Positions 1 to 7,389 of a stretch of DNA of 21,958 nucleotides are shown here, one piece after another. Both the position numbers and the translations under genes were made by a program. Origin of the DNA: an uncultured Ruminococcus sp. (GTDB lineage: Bacteria > Bacillota > Clostridia > Oscillospirales > Ruminococcaceae). Numbering within the stretch: the stretch's first letter is position 1; each line of letters starts with the position of its first letter. The notes below the pieces were generated by a model. That model saw nothing but the letters and a program-made list of their open reading frames with translations. It did no database searches and had not been told where the DNA came from. Where the stretch lies: NCBI GenBank assembly GCA_900543105.1, contig UQQA01000027.1, forward strand, positions 1 through 21,958, written 5' to 3'.

Positions 1-87
1 AATCTCGAATAAATGGATTCTGCGCCGATTTTTTGTCTACACTTTGATTAAAAATTAGTATTATATCCAGCTGAAAGGAAATCCCAC

Positions 88-1350
88 ATGAAATACACCG
101 GTAAAAAGCTGACTGTTTTACTGACATCTCTGTTGGCAACAACTGTTGTACTCTGTTCCTGCAATAGCAGCAAAACGGCAAATATCGCCGATACCGCTGC
201 CGAAACAACGACCGTTACCGAGGCTTCGGAAAGCTCTGCTTCCGATACGGGTTCGTCCAAAATAATGCTCGGAGCATCAACTCCCGATGATGCCGAACCC
301 GATGCTTTTTCGTCCTATACATTTTCACTCAATGACGGCGAAAATAACTATATGATAACCGTTTCTGCTACGGACAGCAACTCAGAGCTGAAGATCATCA
401 CCGAGGACAACGAGTTCAACTACTCGGAATATACGCTTACCCCTCCCGAAAATTACACGCTCAATATCCCGTATTCGCAGGAATATGCTTCGGGCGTGTG
501 CAGTGTCCTCACGAATACTGCCGATGACCGGACCGTCCCCGACATCGTTCAGTTCATTTTCTACTTGGATAATTTCGATACCGAAGAAGAGCTTCCCTAT
601 ACTGTTAAGCGCTTCTATTCGGTCAAGGACAACGAATTCACCGAGATAGGCGTTTACGATGCGGACGGCAGTAAAATGGACTGTATTCCCGAATTTACGC
701 TTCTGCGCACCGAGGGAACAGTGTTTATGCCGACCCCGACCGTCACCTTCGATGACAACGGTGATGCTTCGGTCGAACTCAGCGTTTATGATTTTGATAC
801 GGACGAATTCACCTTGAAAAAACGTGCTCAGTCCACGGATTTTGAGACCGACAAGCTTTACTACGGCTATGCCGCAAAGGCTGTCGCAGACGATATCGCA
901 AAATATTTCACCACAACGAGCCTTAACGTCAGCGACTATGACAACTATGTCCAGTTCGATTCGCTCAACTCCGACGGCGGCAGCATGATGTTCTACTTCG
1001 TTGATGACCCGAGATTCAAGAACGTTTCCGAACTTGAAAATTTCGTGAAGAAATATTTTGACGCAAAGACCGCGAATGAAATGTTCATCAACGCTCCGCA
1101 GAAGTACCGCGATGTAGACGGAAAGCTCTGCACTGTTGTCGGTGACGCAGGCATGCTTTACATCGGCGACATAACGATAACAAGCTATAATTACAACGAA
1201 AAAACAAGCACTATCACCTATAAAACGAAAGCCGAGCGTTACGATGAAGAGGGACGATTCGTCGAATTCATTGACGGCGGTGACTTCACGCTTGAAGTCA
1301 ACCCCAACGATCAAAGCTTCAAGATCACACAGTATAAACTGAATTACTAA
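88..1350 (+). CDS. Putative secreted lipoprotein of unknown function
   Basis: A 420-residue protein that I do not recognise. It starts with a short basic stretch and a hydrophobic segment ending in a lipobox (L22-C23-S24-C25), so it should be exported and lipidated on C25. A Ser/Thr/Glu/Ala-rich linker follows (about residues 26-60), typical of surface lipoproteins. The rest is acidic and rich in Asp, Tyr, Phe and Thr, with many short beta-prone stretches and no cysteines or catalytic motif that I can name. AAGGAA sits 8-10 bases before the ATG. The best -10-like hexamer upstream is TATTAT at 59-64, without a good -35. A strong terminator follows the stop directly, so the gene is probably monocistronic. 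It has no functional tie to its neighbours. The long opposite-strand frame inside it is a codon-bias shadow. Confidence 0.85.
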   Translation: MKYTGKKLTVLLTSLLATTVVLCSCNSSKTANIADTAAETTTVTEASESSASDTGSSKIMLGASTPDDAEPDAFSSYTFSLNDGENNYMITVSATDSNSELKIITEDNEFNYSEYTLTPPENYTLNIPYSQEYASGVCSVLTNTADDRTVPDIVQFIFYLDNFDTEEELPYTVKRFYSVKDNEFTEIGVYDADGSKMDCIPEFTLLRTEGTVFMPTPTVTFDDNGDASVELSVYDFDTDEFTLKKRAQSTDFETDKLYYGYAAKAVADDIAKYFTTTSLNVSDYDNYVQFDSLNSDGGSMMFYFVDDPRFKNVSELENFVKKYFDAKTANEMFINAPQKYRDVDGKLCTVVGDAGMLYIGDITITSYNYNEKTSTITYKTKAERYDEEGRFVEFIDGGDFTLEVNPNDQSFKITQYKLNY

Positions 1351-1356
1351 TGACGA

Positions 1357-1389
1357 ACTGCCGCAGAAATGACCTGCGGCAGTTTTTTA
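1357..1389 (+). terminator. Intrinsic terminator of the lipoprotein gene
   Basis: A perfect 10-bp stem, ACTGCCGCAG (1357-1366) with CTGCGGCAGT (1374-1383) and a 7-base loop, is followed directly by six T residues. It begins seven bases after the stop codon. Confidence 0.93.
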
Positions 1390-1410
1390 TTCACAAAAAT
1401 TCACCTTTTT

Positions 1411-1454
1411 CACTTTGTTCAGTGAATTTTCACTCTTGTTCACTGAAAAAAGTG
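1411..1454. repeat. Imperfect inverted repeat built from TTCACTGAA motifs
   Basis: CACTTTGTTCAGTGAA (1411-1426) pairs with TTCACTGAAAAAAGTG (1439-1454) with one mismatch over a 12-base loop. Further TTCAC words occur at about 1400 and 1430. It lies between two convergent terminators, so it is not an obvious promoter operator. No function can be assigned. Confidence 0.6.
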
Positions 1455-1500
1455 AATATTTCTTCTGTTAAAAAATAATTCAATTTTCTTAAACGAATAA

Positions 1501-1546
1501 TAAAAAATCGGCAGCAAACACAAGCATAAACCCGTGTTTGCTGCCG
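1501..1546 (-). terminator. Terminator of the spo0A-like gene
   Basis: A perfect 13-bp stem: CGGCAGCAAACAC (1509-1521) with GTGTTTGCTGCCG (1534-1546). Read on the minus strand it is followed by ATTTTTTATT, so it is oriented to stop transcription leaving the spo0A-like gene. It lies about 110 bases beyond that stop codon, past the tandem repeat. Confidence 0.88.
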
Positions 1547-1570
1547 AAGCGTTATATTTTTTATGCATTG

Positions 1571-1670
1571 CCGCCACAGTCATGCAGTAGCCGCCACAGT
1601 CATGCAGTAGCTGCCACAGTCATGCAGTAGCTGCCACAGTCATGCAGTTGCTGCCACAGTCATGCAGTTG
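1571..1670. repeat. Five-copy 20-bp tandem repeat overlapping the spo0A-like stop codon
   Basis: Five full units of CYGCCACAGTCATGCAGTWG sit head to tail (1571, 1591, 1611, 1631, 1651), with partial units on both sides (1561-1570 and 1671-1675). Units differ only at position 2 (C or T) and near the end (TAG or TTG). The gene-proximal unit encodes the last residues and the TGA stop of the spo0A-like gene on the minus strand. All other units are untranslated, so copy-number change would not alter the protein. There are no spacers, so it is not a CRISPR array. Confidence 0.95.
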
Positions 1671-2466
1671 CTGCCTGCGGTGTTTTTTTCGTTCCGCTCG
1701 CAACTTTTGCCGAGATGCGGAAACGAAGCCGAAGATTATCGGTTATGAGCGCGATGAACTCCGAGTTTGTCGGCTTGCCCTTGCCGCCGTTTATTGTATA
1801 GCCGAACATTTTTGTAAGTACATCGACATCTCCTCTGTCCCATGCGGTTTCGATCGCGTGACGGATAGCTCTTTCCACGCGCGACGGCGAGGTATCAAAC
1901 TTGCGCGCAATGGTAGGGTAGAGCAGCTTTGTAACGCTTTCAAGCATTTCGGAATCATTGACCGAGAGCATTATCGCTTCACGCAGATAGTGATAGCCTT
2001 TGATATGCGCAGGGATCCCGATGGTGTGGATAATGTCGGTGACAACGACCTCCATGTGCGCCTGATCGGAATCGTCCTCGAAGTCGCTGACAGATGACGG
2101 CGTGATATGCTCAACAAAGCTCAGCAGAGTGTCGATCTCGAACGGCTTGATGAGGACATATGCGTTTTTCCTGCTCATAACGTTTTTCTCGACATAAGCA
2201 TTGCGGTAAGGAAGCGTTACGATGAAAAACGGCTTTTTTACGCTGCCCATATCCGTGCGGTGGATAACTTCAAGTGCGTCTGCGGCAGGCATTAACGCAT
2301 CGCAGATCACGATATCGGGCTGTCCCGAACGGATCTCGCTGAGGACTGCACTTCCGTCGCTTTCACATTCCATGACCGAATAACCTTTCTGACTTAAAGC
2401 ATTCGACATTTTTTTGCTGAAATCCAAAGAATTATCGGCAATAAGAATTTTAACATTAGCTGACAT
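1660..2466 (-). CDS. spo0A: Spo0A-family response regulator
   Basis: A 268-residue protein with an N-terminal receiver domain (about 1-122) and a C-terminal Spo0A DNA-binding domain (about 138-250). Receiver landmarks are D56 (ICDALMP), T84 and K107 (LIKPF). The usual double acidic pair is reduced to D11-N12. The C-terminal half is very close to Spo0A: GIPAHIKGYHYLREAI, VTKLLYPTIARKF, PSRVERAIRHAIETAW and FGYTINGGKGKPTNSEFIAL. Spo0A is the master regulator of sporulation entry and stationary-phase genes in Firmicutes. The start is set at the ATG at 2466 because AGGAGG lies seven bases upstream; the earlier in-frame ATG (2496) would place this ribosome site inside the gene. The last residues are encoded by the tandem repeat. 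Whether it drives sporulation here or acts as a paralogue cannot be told from the window. Confidence 0.93.
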   Translation of the reverse strand: MSANVKILIADNSLDFSKKMSNALSQKGYSVMECESDGSAVLSEIRSGQPDIVICDALMPAADALEVIHRTDMGSVKKPFFIVTLPYRNAYVEKNVMSRKNAYVLIKPFEIDTLLSFVEHITPSSVSDFEDDSDQAHMEVVVTDIIHTIGIPAHIKGYHYLREAIMLSVNDSEMLESVTKLLYPTIARKFDTSPSRVERAIRHAIETAWDRGDVDVLTKMFGYTINGGKGKPTNSEFIALITDNLRLRFRISAKVASGTKKTPQAATA

Positions 2467-2523
2467 AATTATACCTCCTAAATTTTCTTCTACCATATTC
2501 TACCATTAAATATTAAAATTTTG

Positions 2524-2571
2524 TGTCGAAACAGGATACAAAATTAATGTTTATTCTCAAAGTTTTCGACA
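2524..2571. promoter_or_regulatory. Pair of inverted 0A-box-like sites
   Basis: TGTCGAA (2524-2530) and TTCGACA (2565-2571) are exact inverted copies of the core Spo0A-binding heptamer (consensus TGNCGAA). They lie 58-105 bases before the spo0A-like start and downstream of its predicted promoter. Autoregulation by the encoded protein is the natural inference. Confidence 0.6.
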
Positions 2572-2749
2572 TTAATTGTTCTTATTTTGGCAAAATTTAG
2601 ATTATACGTTCAGATACGCAAAAAATCGCGCAGTTATCGAGAACCTTTAAAAACAAAAATAACATTTTAATTTTCAAGTTTCGATAATTAACTGAAATTT
2701 CGTGTCGGTATATACCATATCAGGCAAATTTAAAACTTTCACCATAATA

Positions 2750-2778
2750 ATAATACACCATTTAAGGAAATATGTCAA
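2750..2778 (-). promoter_or_regulatory. Predicted sigma-A promoter for the spo0A-like gene
   Basis: On the minus strand TTGACA (2778-2773) and TATTAT (2755-2750) are separated by exactly 17 bp. Transcription would start near 2743, giving a leader of about 275 bases that contains both 0A boxes. A closer second promoter is possible but not clear. The stretch 2779-2996 is AT-rich, and I see nothing else in it. Confidence 0.65.
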
Positions 2779-2996
2779 TAAATCTCAGGAACAATTATTT
2801 CCAAAATTCACAAGTAATTTTTATCCATATCTTACAGAATTATGAATTTTTCTTACATAGGCGGCATATAATTTAAGCGGAATTTGTAATCTTTATATAT
2901 AGTTTATTCATCAGTAAACATAATTTAGAAACACAACTGATTTGAAAATGCTTGGATTTTGTTTACAATAAGTTCACAATAAAATTTTAAATCCCC

Positions 2997-3025
2997 TTGA
3001 CAAATCAAAAATGCAGTGCTATAAT
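2997..3025 (+). promoter_or_regulatory. Sigma-A promoter of the T-box/leuA unit
   Basis: Consensus TTGACA (2997-3002), a 17-bp spacer and TATAAT (3020-3025). The predicted start near 3032 is 20 bases before the first helix of the T-box. Confidence 0.9.
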
Positions 3026-3031
3026 TTGGTT

Positions 3032-3308
3032 ATATTCAAAAAAGCAATGATGGGAAAAAAGACCTTCCCGTATTCTTTAGAGAGCCGCTGTTTGGTGAAA
3101 AGCGGTGCTGCGTTAAGGTTATAACTCGTCCCGGAGCTGTCCGCCGAAGCTTTACAGTAGGTTGGATCGGGTTCTCCCGTTACAGAGATACGCATTGGAT
3201 ATCTTTAGATTGAGATGCGGTGAGGGCGGATCGTTTCGATCCGAACAAGAGTGGTACCGTGGAAGTTTACAGCTTTCATCTCTTATTTGAGATGAAAGCT
3301 TTTTTTAT
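3032..3308 (+). ncRNA. T-box riboswitch, leucine specifier (CUC)
   Basis: Stem I is closed by GGGA (3052-3055) with TCCC (3129-3132) and by ACCTT (3062-3066) with AAGGT (3115-3119). Between these helices the 3' internal loop 3120-3128 reads TATAACTCG. It presents CTC (3125-3127) followed by a purine, which fits tRNA-Leu(GAG). The AGAGAG (from about 3080) and TTTGGTGAAA (3091-3100) elements are typical of stem I. The T-box sequence is AGAGTGGTACCGTGG (3248-3262), whose TGG can pair with an uncharged tRNA NCCA end. The terminator is a perfect 12-bp stem, AGCTTTCATCTC (3271-3282) with GAGATGAAAGCT (3289-3300), followed by T residues. Uncharged tRNA-Leu should favour the antiterminator and turn on leuA. 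Confidence 0.95.
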
Positions 3309-3344
3309 TGTCCGAAAAACTCTTCGCCACCAACAAAGAGCTAT

Positions 3345-3424
3345 GGAAAAGCCGAAAACAGCGGCTTTTCCGACAGTCATTCTCCACAAAAGAATGACCC
3401 TGCCGTGGGAACACAGACCCACGG
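3345..3424 (+). promoter_or_regulatory. Three consecutive hairpins in the leuA leader, after the T-box
   Basis: Three perfect stem-loops sit in a row: GGAAAAGCCG/CGGCTTTTCC (3345-3371, 10 bp), GTCATTCT/AGAATGAC (3376-3398, 8 bp) and CCGTGGG/CCCACGG (3403-3424, 7 bp). None has a T-tract, so they are not terminators. They occupy the roughly 210-base gap between the T-box terminator and the leuA start. Roles in mRNA stability, protein binding or RNA processing are possible; I recognise no known class. Confidence 0.6.
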
Positions 3425-3515
3425 TGAACAAAAAGGACAGCAGAACACTATTCCTCCCGCAGAAAAAAGCTTCGCCGAAATTCAAAGCGGTGACGTTCAG
3501 GAAAGGAAATTTGAT

Positions 3516-5177
3516 ATGAAAAATTTTGAGAATTACACAAGAAGATACTTTATGCCCCCCGAGCCTTGCTTCGACTGGGTGAAGAAAGATCATATCGACA
3601 AAGCTCCGACATGGTGTTCCGTTGACCTCCGTGACGGCAATCAGGCACTCATTATCCCAATGTCGCTCGAAGAAAAGCTCACATTCTGGAAACACCTTAT
3701 CAAAGTCGGCTTCAAGGAGATCGAGATCGGTTTCCCTGCCGCTTCCGAAACGGAATATGAATTCTGCCGCACACTTATCGAGCAGGAACTTATCCCCGAC
3801 GATGTAACTATTCAGGTACTTACACAGTCAAGAGAGCATATCATTGCAAAGACCTTTGAAGCGCTCAAGGGCTGCAAGAACGCTATCGTTCATCTTTACA
3901 ATTCCACCTCCGTTGCACAGCGTGAACAGGTCTTCAGGAAGTCCAAGGAGGACATTATCAAGATCGCTGTTGAGGGCGCAAAGCTCTGCAAGGAGTACCG
4001 CAGCAGGACCGAGGGCAACTTCCGATTTGAATACTCCCCCGAAAGTTTCACGGGAACAGAACCCGAATTTGCACTTGAAATTTGCAACGCTGTTATCGAT
4101 GTCTGGCAGCCGACAGCGGACGACAAGGTTATTATGAACCTCCCCGTTACCGTTGAAGAAAGTATGCCGCACGTTTACGCTTCGCAGATAGAATATATGT
4201 GCAAGCACCTCAACTGCCGTGAAAACGTAGTTGTTTCGCTCCACCCTCACAACGACAGAGGCTGCGCAGTTGCAGACACCGAGCTTGGACTTCTTGCAGG
4301 TGCAGACCGTGTTGAGGGTACGCTCTTCGGCAACGGCGAACGCACGGGCAATGTTGACCTTATCACAGTTGCAATGAATATGTTCTCACACGGCGTTGAC
4401 CCCGAACTTGACTTCTCCAACATTCCCGAGATCACGGAGGTTTACGAAAAGATGACCCGTATGCACGTTTACGAACGCCAGCCTTACAGCGGCTCGCTCG
4501 TTTTTGCGGCATTCTCCGGCTCGCATCAGGACGCTATCGCAAAGGGTCTGAAGTGGCGTGAAGAAAAGAATCCTCCGCACTGGAACGTTCCTTACCTTGC
4601 TATCGACCCGAAGGACGTTGGCAGAGAATACGAGGGCGACGTTATCCGTATCAACAGCCAGTCGGGCAAGGGCGGCATCGGCTTCCTTATGCAGCAGAAC
4701 TACGGCATCGATATGCCTCCCAAGATGCGTGAAGCATTCGGATATCATGTCAAGAGCGTTTCCGACCACGCTCACAAGGAGCTTCAGCCTTCCGAGGTCT
4801 ACGATGTATTCAAGAACAACTACCTCAATATCAGCACGAAATTCGACGTTTCCGAGGCTCACTTCTCCAAGAAAAACGGCATTTCCGCAGTTGTTACCGT
4901 TGTATATGGAGATAAGACCATTACAAAGGAAGCAACAGGCAACGGACGTCTTGACGCAGTTTCCAACGCTGTAAAGGACGCTCTCGGCATCAGCTATTCC
5001 ATCACAACATACGAGGAACACGCCCTTGAAAGAGGTTCAAGCTCGCAGGCTTGCGCTTATGTCGGCATCGAGACTGAAAACGGCGTATTCTGGGGTGCAG
5101 GCATCCACACCGATATCATCGACGCTTCGATAAACGCTCTCGTTTCCGCTATCAACAACAGCGGTCTTGTGAAGTAA
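3516..5177 (+). CDS. leuA: 2-isopropylmalate synthase
   Basis: A 553-residue cytosolic enzyme that condenses acetyl-CoA with 2-oxoisovalerate, the committed step of leucine synthesis. It belongs to the longer LeuA type found in yeast and many bacteria (NYTRRYFMPPEP, then APTWCSVDLRDGNQAL). The TIM-barrel catalytic domain covers about residues 30-310, with metal and catalytic residues in DLRDGNQ (D37, R39, D40) and HPHNDRG (H243, H245), and the conserved GTLFGNGERTGNVDL. The C-terminal LeuA dimer/regulatory domain (about 430-553), the leucine feedback site in this family, is intact. The start is the ATG after AGGAAAGGAAA; the frame is open upstream to 3405, but that stretch overlaps the leader hairpins and has no ribosome site. 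Its leucine T-box confirms the assignment. No other leu genes follow, and a terminator closes the unit. Confidence 0.97.
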   Translation: MKNFENYTRRYFMPPEPCFDWVKKDHIDKAPTWCSVDLRDGNQALIIPMSLEEKLTFWKHLIKVGFKEIEIGFPAASETEYEFCRTLIEQELIPDDVTIQVLTQSREHIIAKTFEALKGCKNAIVHLYNSTSVAQREQVFRKSKEDIIKIAVEGAKLCKEYRSRTEGNFRFEYSPESFTGTEPEFALEICNAVIDVWQPTADDKVIMNLPVTVEESMPHVYASQIEYMCKHLNCRENVVVSLHPHNDRGCAVADTELGLLAGADRVEGTLFGNGERTGNVDLITVAMNMFSHGVDPELDFSNIPEITEVYEKMTRMHVYERQPYSGSLVFAAFSGSHQDAIAKGLKWREEKNPPHWNVPYLAIDPKDVGREYEGDVIRINSQSGKGGIGFLMQQNYGIDMPPKMREAFGYHVKSVSDHAHKELQPSEVYDVFKNNYLNISTKFDVSEAHFSKKNGISAVVTVVYGDKTITKEATGNGRLDAVSNAVKDALGISYSITTYEEHALERGSSSQACAYVGIETENGVFWGAGIHTDIIDASINALVSAINNSGLVK

Positions 5178-5194
5178 GCTTTTTATAAAAGAAA

Positions 5195-5231
5195 AATCCT
5201 GTCTCTATAAAACTGAGACGGGATTTTTTGT
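5195..5231 (+). terminator. Terminator of leuA
   Basis: AATCCTGTCTC (5195-5205) pairs with GAGACGGGATT (5215-5225) over 11 bp with one G-T pair, followed by a T run. It lies 18 bases after the stop. Confidence 0.92.
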
Positions 5232-5269
5232 ATAAAATGTATAAATTATAAAAAAACAATGAGATATAT

Positions 5270-5298
5270 TTGACGGAATATTCTGTATGTGGTATAAT
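5270..5298 (+). promoter_or_regulatory. Sigma-A promoter of the chemoreceptor gene
   Basis: TTGACG (5270-5275), a 17-bp spacer and TATAAT (5293-5298), 58 bases before the chosen start codon. I see no flagellar sigma-28 motif. Confidence 0.82.
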
Positions 5299-5355
5299 AT
5301 AAGGGATTACTAATCTTTGCCTTTTAAAAAGGCGTTATATTTGGAGGAATTTTAT

Positions 5356-6708
5356 ATGTCACAGAATTTTAGCCCGAATATTCCGGATAAGATAGTCAGA
5401 AACCATACGCTTTCCGCCTTTGCCGTATGCATGGCGTTCTGCATCATCAACCTTGTAACAGGCTATGTGCTGACGGGTGTGCTGACGGGCATTGCGGGGC
5501 TTATTATTCCGTTTATCGTGCTTGTTCCGTTGAAAAATGCTTCAAACCTTACAAAGGGCATATTTATTACGCAGATCACAGCCGTCGTTATATTTGCTCT
5601 CTCGGCGACAAAGGGTGAGCTTCACACAATGGCTGCTCTGCTTGCTTCAAATATAGCAATTGGCGCAATATATAACAATGTCCGCAACGTTAATGTAACA
5701 TGGATACTCACGAATGTGCTTCTCCTTGCAGGACTTCTTGTGAAGGACAAGGTGTACGTCGGTGCTCCGAGCAATGTTATCATAAACGGCATTGCAGGCG
5801 TCAACGTTGCCGCATTCGTACTCCGACTTCTTATAAAGCATACAGTTTCGCTCCTTGACAGCACCGAAAAATCTGCTGAGGAGGCAAAAAATCTTCTCGG
5901 ACAGGTTCAGCAGAAAATGGACGAAAGTGCCGCTCTGACCGAACGCCAGGCAGATATTATGCATCAGGTCTCCACGATCGCATCCTCACTCGGCGGCTCT
6001 ACATCGTCAATGCTCGATATTTCAAGCAGGCTTACAGCCGCTTCCGAGGAGCAGGCAAGTACCGTTGCAGATATTCTTTCCAACGTTGAAAACTTTGCCG
6101 AGGAATCGGATAATTGCCTTAACGAAGCCGATGCAGCCGCAGAAGCCGCAGGTGAGAGCGCAGAAAAGCTCAACGAGAGCAACCGCAATATGCAGCAGAT
6201 GGTAAAGACGATGGAGGAAATAAGCGAATCCTCGAATAAGATCAGCAGCATCATCAAGACTATTGAAGATATCTCGTTCCAGACGAATATCCTTGCCCTC
6301 AATGCAGCAGTCGAAGCCGCAAGAGCAGGTGCGGCAGGAAAGGGCTTCGCAGTCGTAGCCGATGAGGTCCGCAACCTCGCCAACAAGAGCGCAGAAGCCG
6401 CAAAGAACACCACAGTCCTTATCAACGAGTCTATCAGCGCAGTAAACAGCGGAACCGAATTTGCAAGAACAGCGGCGGAACACATGGAAAGCATCATCGA
6501 ATGTTCGCAGCGCAGTGAGAGCCACGCAAGAAAGATCGCAGAGCTTACCGAAGTGCAGCGTAACTCCGTTGACGACATAAAAACAAGAATTGCCGCTGTA
6601 TCCGATGTTATCACGCAGAATACCGAAACCGCCTCGGAGAACACCGAGATCGCACGTTCGGTAAATGCAGAGATCGAAAAGATGAATGTTCTTGTTGCGG
6701 ACAAGTGA
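5356..6708 (+). CDS. Methyl-accepting chemotaxis-type receptor with membrane-embedded N-terminus
   Basis: A 450-residue protein. Residues about 18-160 contain five or six hydrophobic segments with only short loops, in place of the usual extracellular ligand domain. After about residue 165 comes a long coiled-coil cytoplasmic domain. The highly conserved receptor tip is intact at about 304-340 (EDISFQTNILALNAAVEAA, then GKGFAVVADEVR), the region that contacts CheA and CheW. I see no HAMP domain. Such receptors pass signals from the membrane, or from a ligand bound within it, to the chemotaxis kinase. The ligand cannot be predicted. The start is placed at the ATG after GGAGGAATTTTAT; an upstream in-frame ATG at 5317 lacks a ribosome site. 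No other chemotaxis genes are in the window. A dispersed repeat begins two bases after the stop, and its hairpin may serve as the terminator. Confidence 0.93.
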   Translation: MSQNFSPNIPDKIVRNHTLSAFAVCMAFCIINLVTGYVLTGVLTGIAGLIIPFIVLVPLKNASNLTKGIFITQITAVVIFALSATKGELHTMAALLASNIAIGAIYNNVRNVNVTWILTNVLLLAGLLVKDKVYVGAPSNVIINGIAGVNVAAFVLRLLIKHTVSLLDSTEKSAEEAKNLLGQVQQKMDESAALTERQADIMHQVSTIASSLGGSTSSMLDISSRLTAASEEQASTVADILSNVENFAEESDNCLNEADAAAEAAGESAEKLNESNRNMQQMVKTMEEISESSNKISSIIKTIEDISFQTNILALNAAVEAARAGAAGKGFAVVADEVRNLANKSAEAAKNTTVLINESISAVNSGTEFARTAAEHMESIIECSQRSESHARKIAELTEVQRNSVDDIKTRIAAVSDVITQNTETASENTEIARSVNAEIEKMNVLVADK

Positions 6709-6710
6709 TT

Positions 6711-6960
6711 CAATGCGTAATTCGTAATGCGTAATGTTTAATTCGGTATTTTAACCAAAACCTCTGTATGGGACGGGTTTCCAGTCCCGCGCCGCAAGGC
6801 GTTAATAACAATAAACGAACGCCCTTGTTTTTATCTGATAAAAGGATAAAGCAGGGGCGATTTTTTATTTTGATAAAACCTACAAAAAATATAAATGGAA
6901 AATCGCTGCCGCGATCCGGAAAGCGACCCGTCCACTACGGAATTCAGATGTTTGGTGAAC
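6711..6960 (+). repeat. Dispersed modular repeat, copy A
   Basis: This gene-less stretch begins with a GCGTAATTCGTAATGCG-type microrepeat (6711-6736) two bases after the chemoreceptor stop. Next come a module ending TTTTAACCAAAACCTCTGTA and a core (6770-6820) that starts GGGACGGGTTTCCAGTCCC and ends AATAAACGAAC. A hairpin follows, CGCCCTTG (6820-6827) with CAGGGGCG (6852-6859), then a T run that could act as a terminator. A tail, GATAAAACCTAC onwards, matches copy C. The right edge is approximate. There is no open frame with coding character. Confidence 0.8.
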
Positions 6961-6999
6961 GTTTTGAATTACTGCACATTAATACTGACCGAAAATTCT

Positions 7000-7055
7000 T
7001 TAACAAAAATTTTCTTCCCCGCATATAATAAACCAAACGCAGAAAAACTGCGTTT
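7000..7055 (+). promoter_or_regulatory. Promoter and 5' hairpin of the DUF3343 gene
   Basis: TTAACA (7000-7005), an 18-bp spacer and TATAAT (7024-7029). The RNA would begin almost exactly with the hairpin AAACGCAG/CTGCGTTT (7035-7042 with 7048-7055), just before the GGAGAGGAG ribosome site. A stem at the extreme 5' end often protects an mRNA. Confidence 0.6.
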
Positions 7056-7071
7056 CGGAAGGAGAGGAGCT

Positions 7072-7290
7072 ATGGAAAGATATATCTTCGCTTTTTCGTC
7101 CGTCACTATTGCGATAAAGGCTCAGGCCGTTCTGCGCCGCAAGGGTATACCTGCCGAGGTCATTCGAACTCCGAAGTCGCTCGCTGTCGGCTGCGGCTAC
7201 AGCGTTTCGTCGGCGGCCGACCCGGGCGTAATTTCAGAGCTGCTCGAAGCGGAGGGCATCACTCCGCGCGCTATCGGCAAGCCAAGATAA
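7072..7290 (+). CDS. DUF3343 family small protein (putative Se/S carrier-like)
   Basis: A complete 72-residue protein of the DUF3343 family, whose members are annotated as putative selenium/sulfur carrier-like proteins. It shows the family pattern: a YIFAFSSVTIAIKAQ start, a central TPKSLAVGCGYSV with a single conserved cysteine (C41) as the likely acceptor, and a C-terminal helix. Members often sit beside class V aminotransferases and selenium or sulfur transfer proteins. Here a cysteine-desulfurase-like gene follows 99 bases downstream on the same strand, and a rhodanese-TtcA fusion lies beyond. The ATG is chosen because GGAGAGGAG is optimally spaced; the frame is open further upstream without a ribosome site. 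The persulfide-carrier role is inference from family and context, not shown by the sequence. Confidence 0.85.
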   Translation: MERYIFAFSSVTIAIKAQAVLRRKGIPAEVIRTPKSLAVGCGYSVSSAADPGVISELLEAEGITPRAIGKPR

Positions 7291-7389
7291 CTACTGATTC
7301 TTCAGAATTTTCCTTAGATAAAACGGGCGGAAAGAATTCTGTTTTCCGCCCCCGTTTCGGAAAAGGACAGAAAGGAACGAGCCCCCAAA

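Noticed and set aside
382..1314. Opposite-strand 310-codon frame in the lipoprotein gene
   Set aside because: It lies entirely inside a gene with a signal peptide, ribosome site and terminator; its composition is that of a codon-bias shadow.
1571..1670. CRISPR array
   Set aside because: The 20-bp units are directly adjacent with no spacers, and no cas genes are present.
3220..3519. A 99-codon frame in the T-box and leuA leader
   Set aside because: It runs through the T-box terminator and leader hairpins and is out of frame with leuA.
4386..5021. Opposite-strand 211-codon frame inside leuA
   Set aside because: It is a shadow of a well-identified enzyme gene.
6768..7028. An 86-codon frame in repeat copy A
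   Set aside because: It consists of repeat sequence and a terminator-like hairpin, without a ribosome site or coding character.
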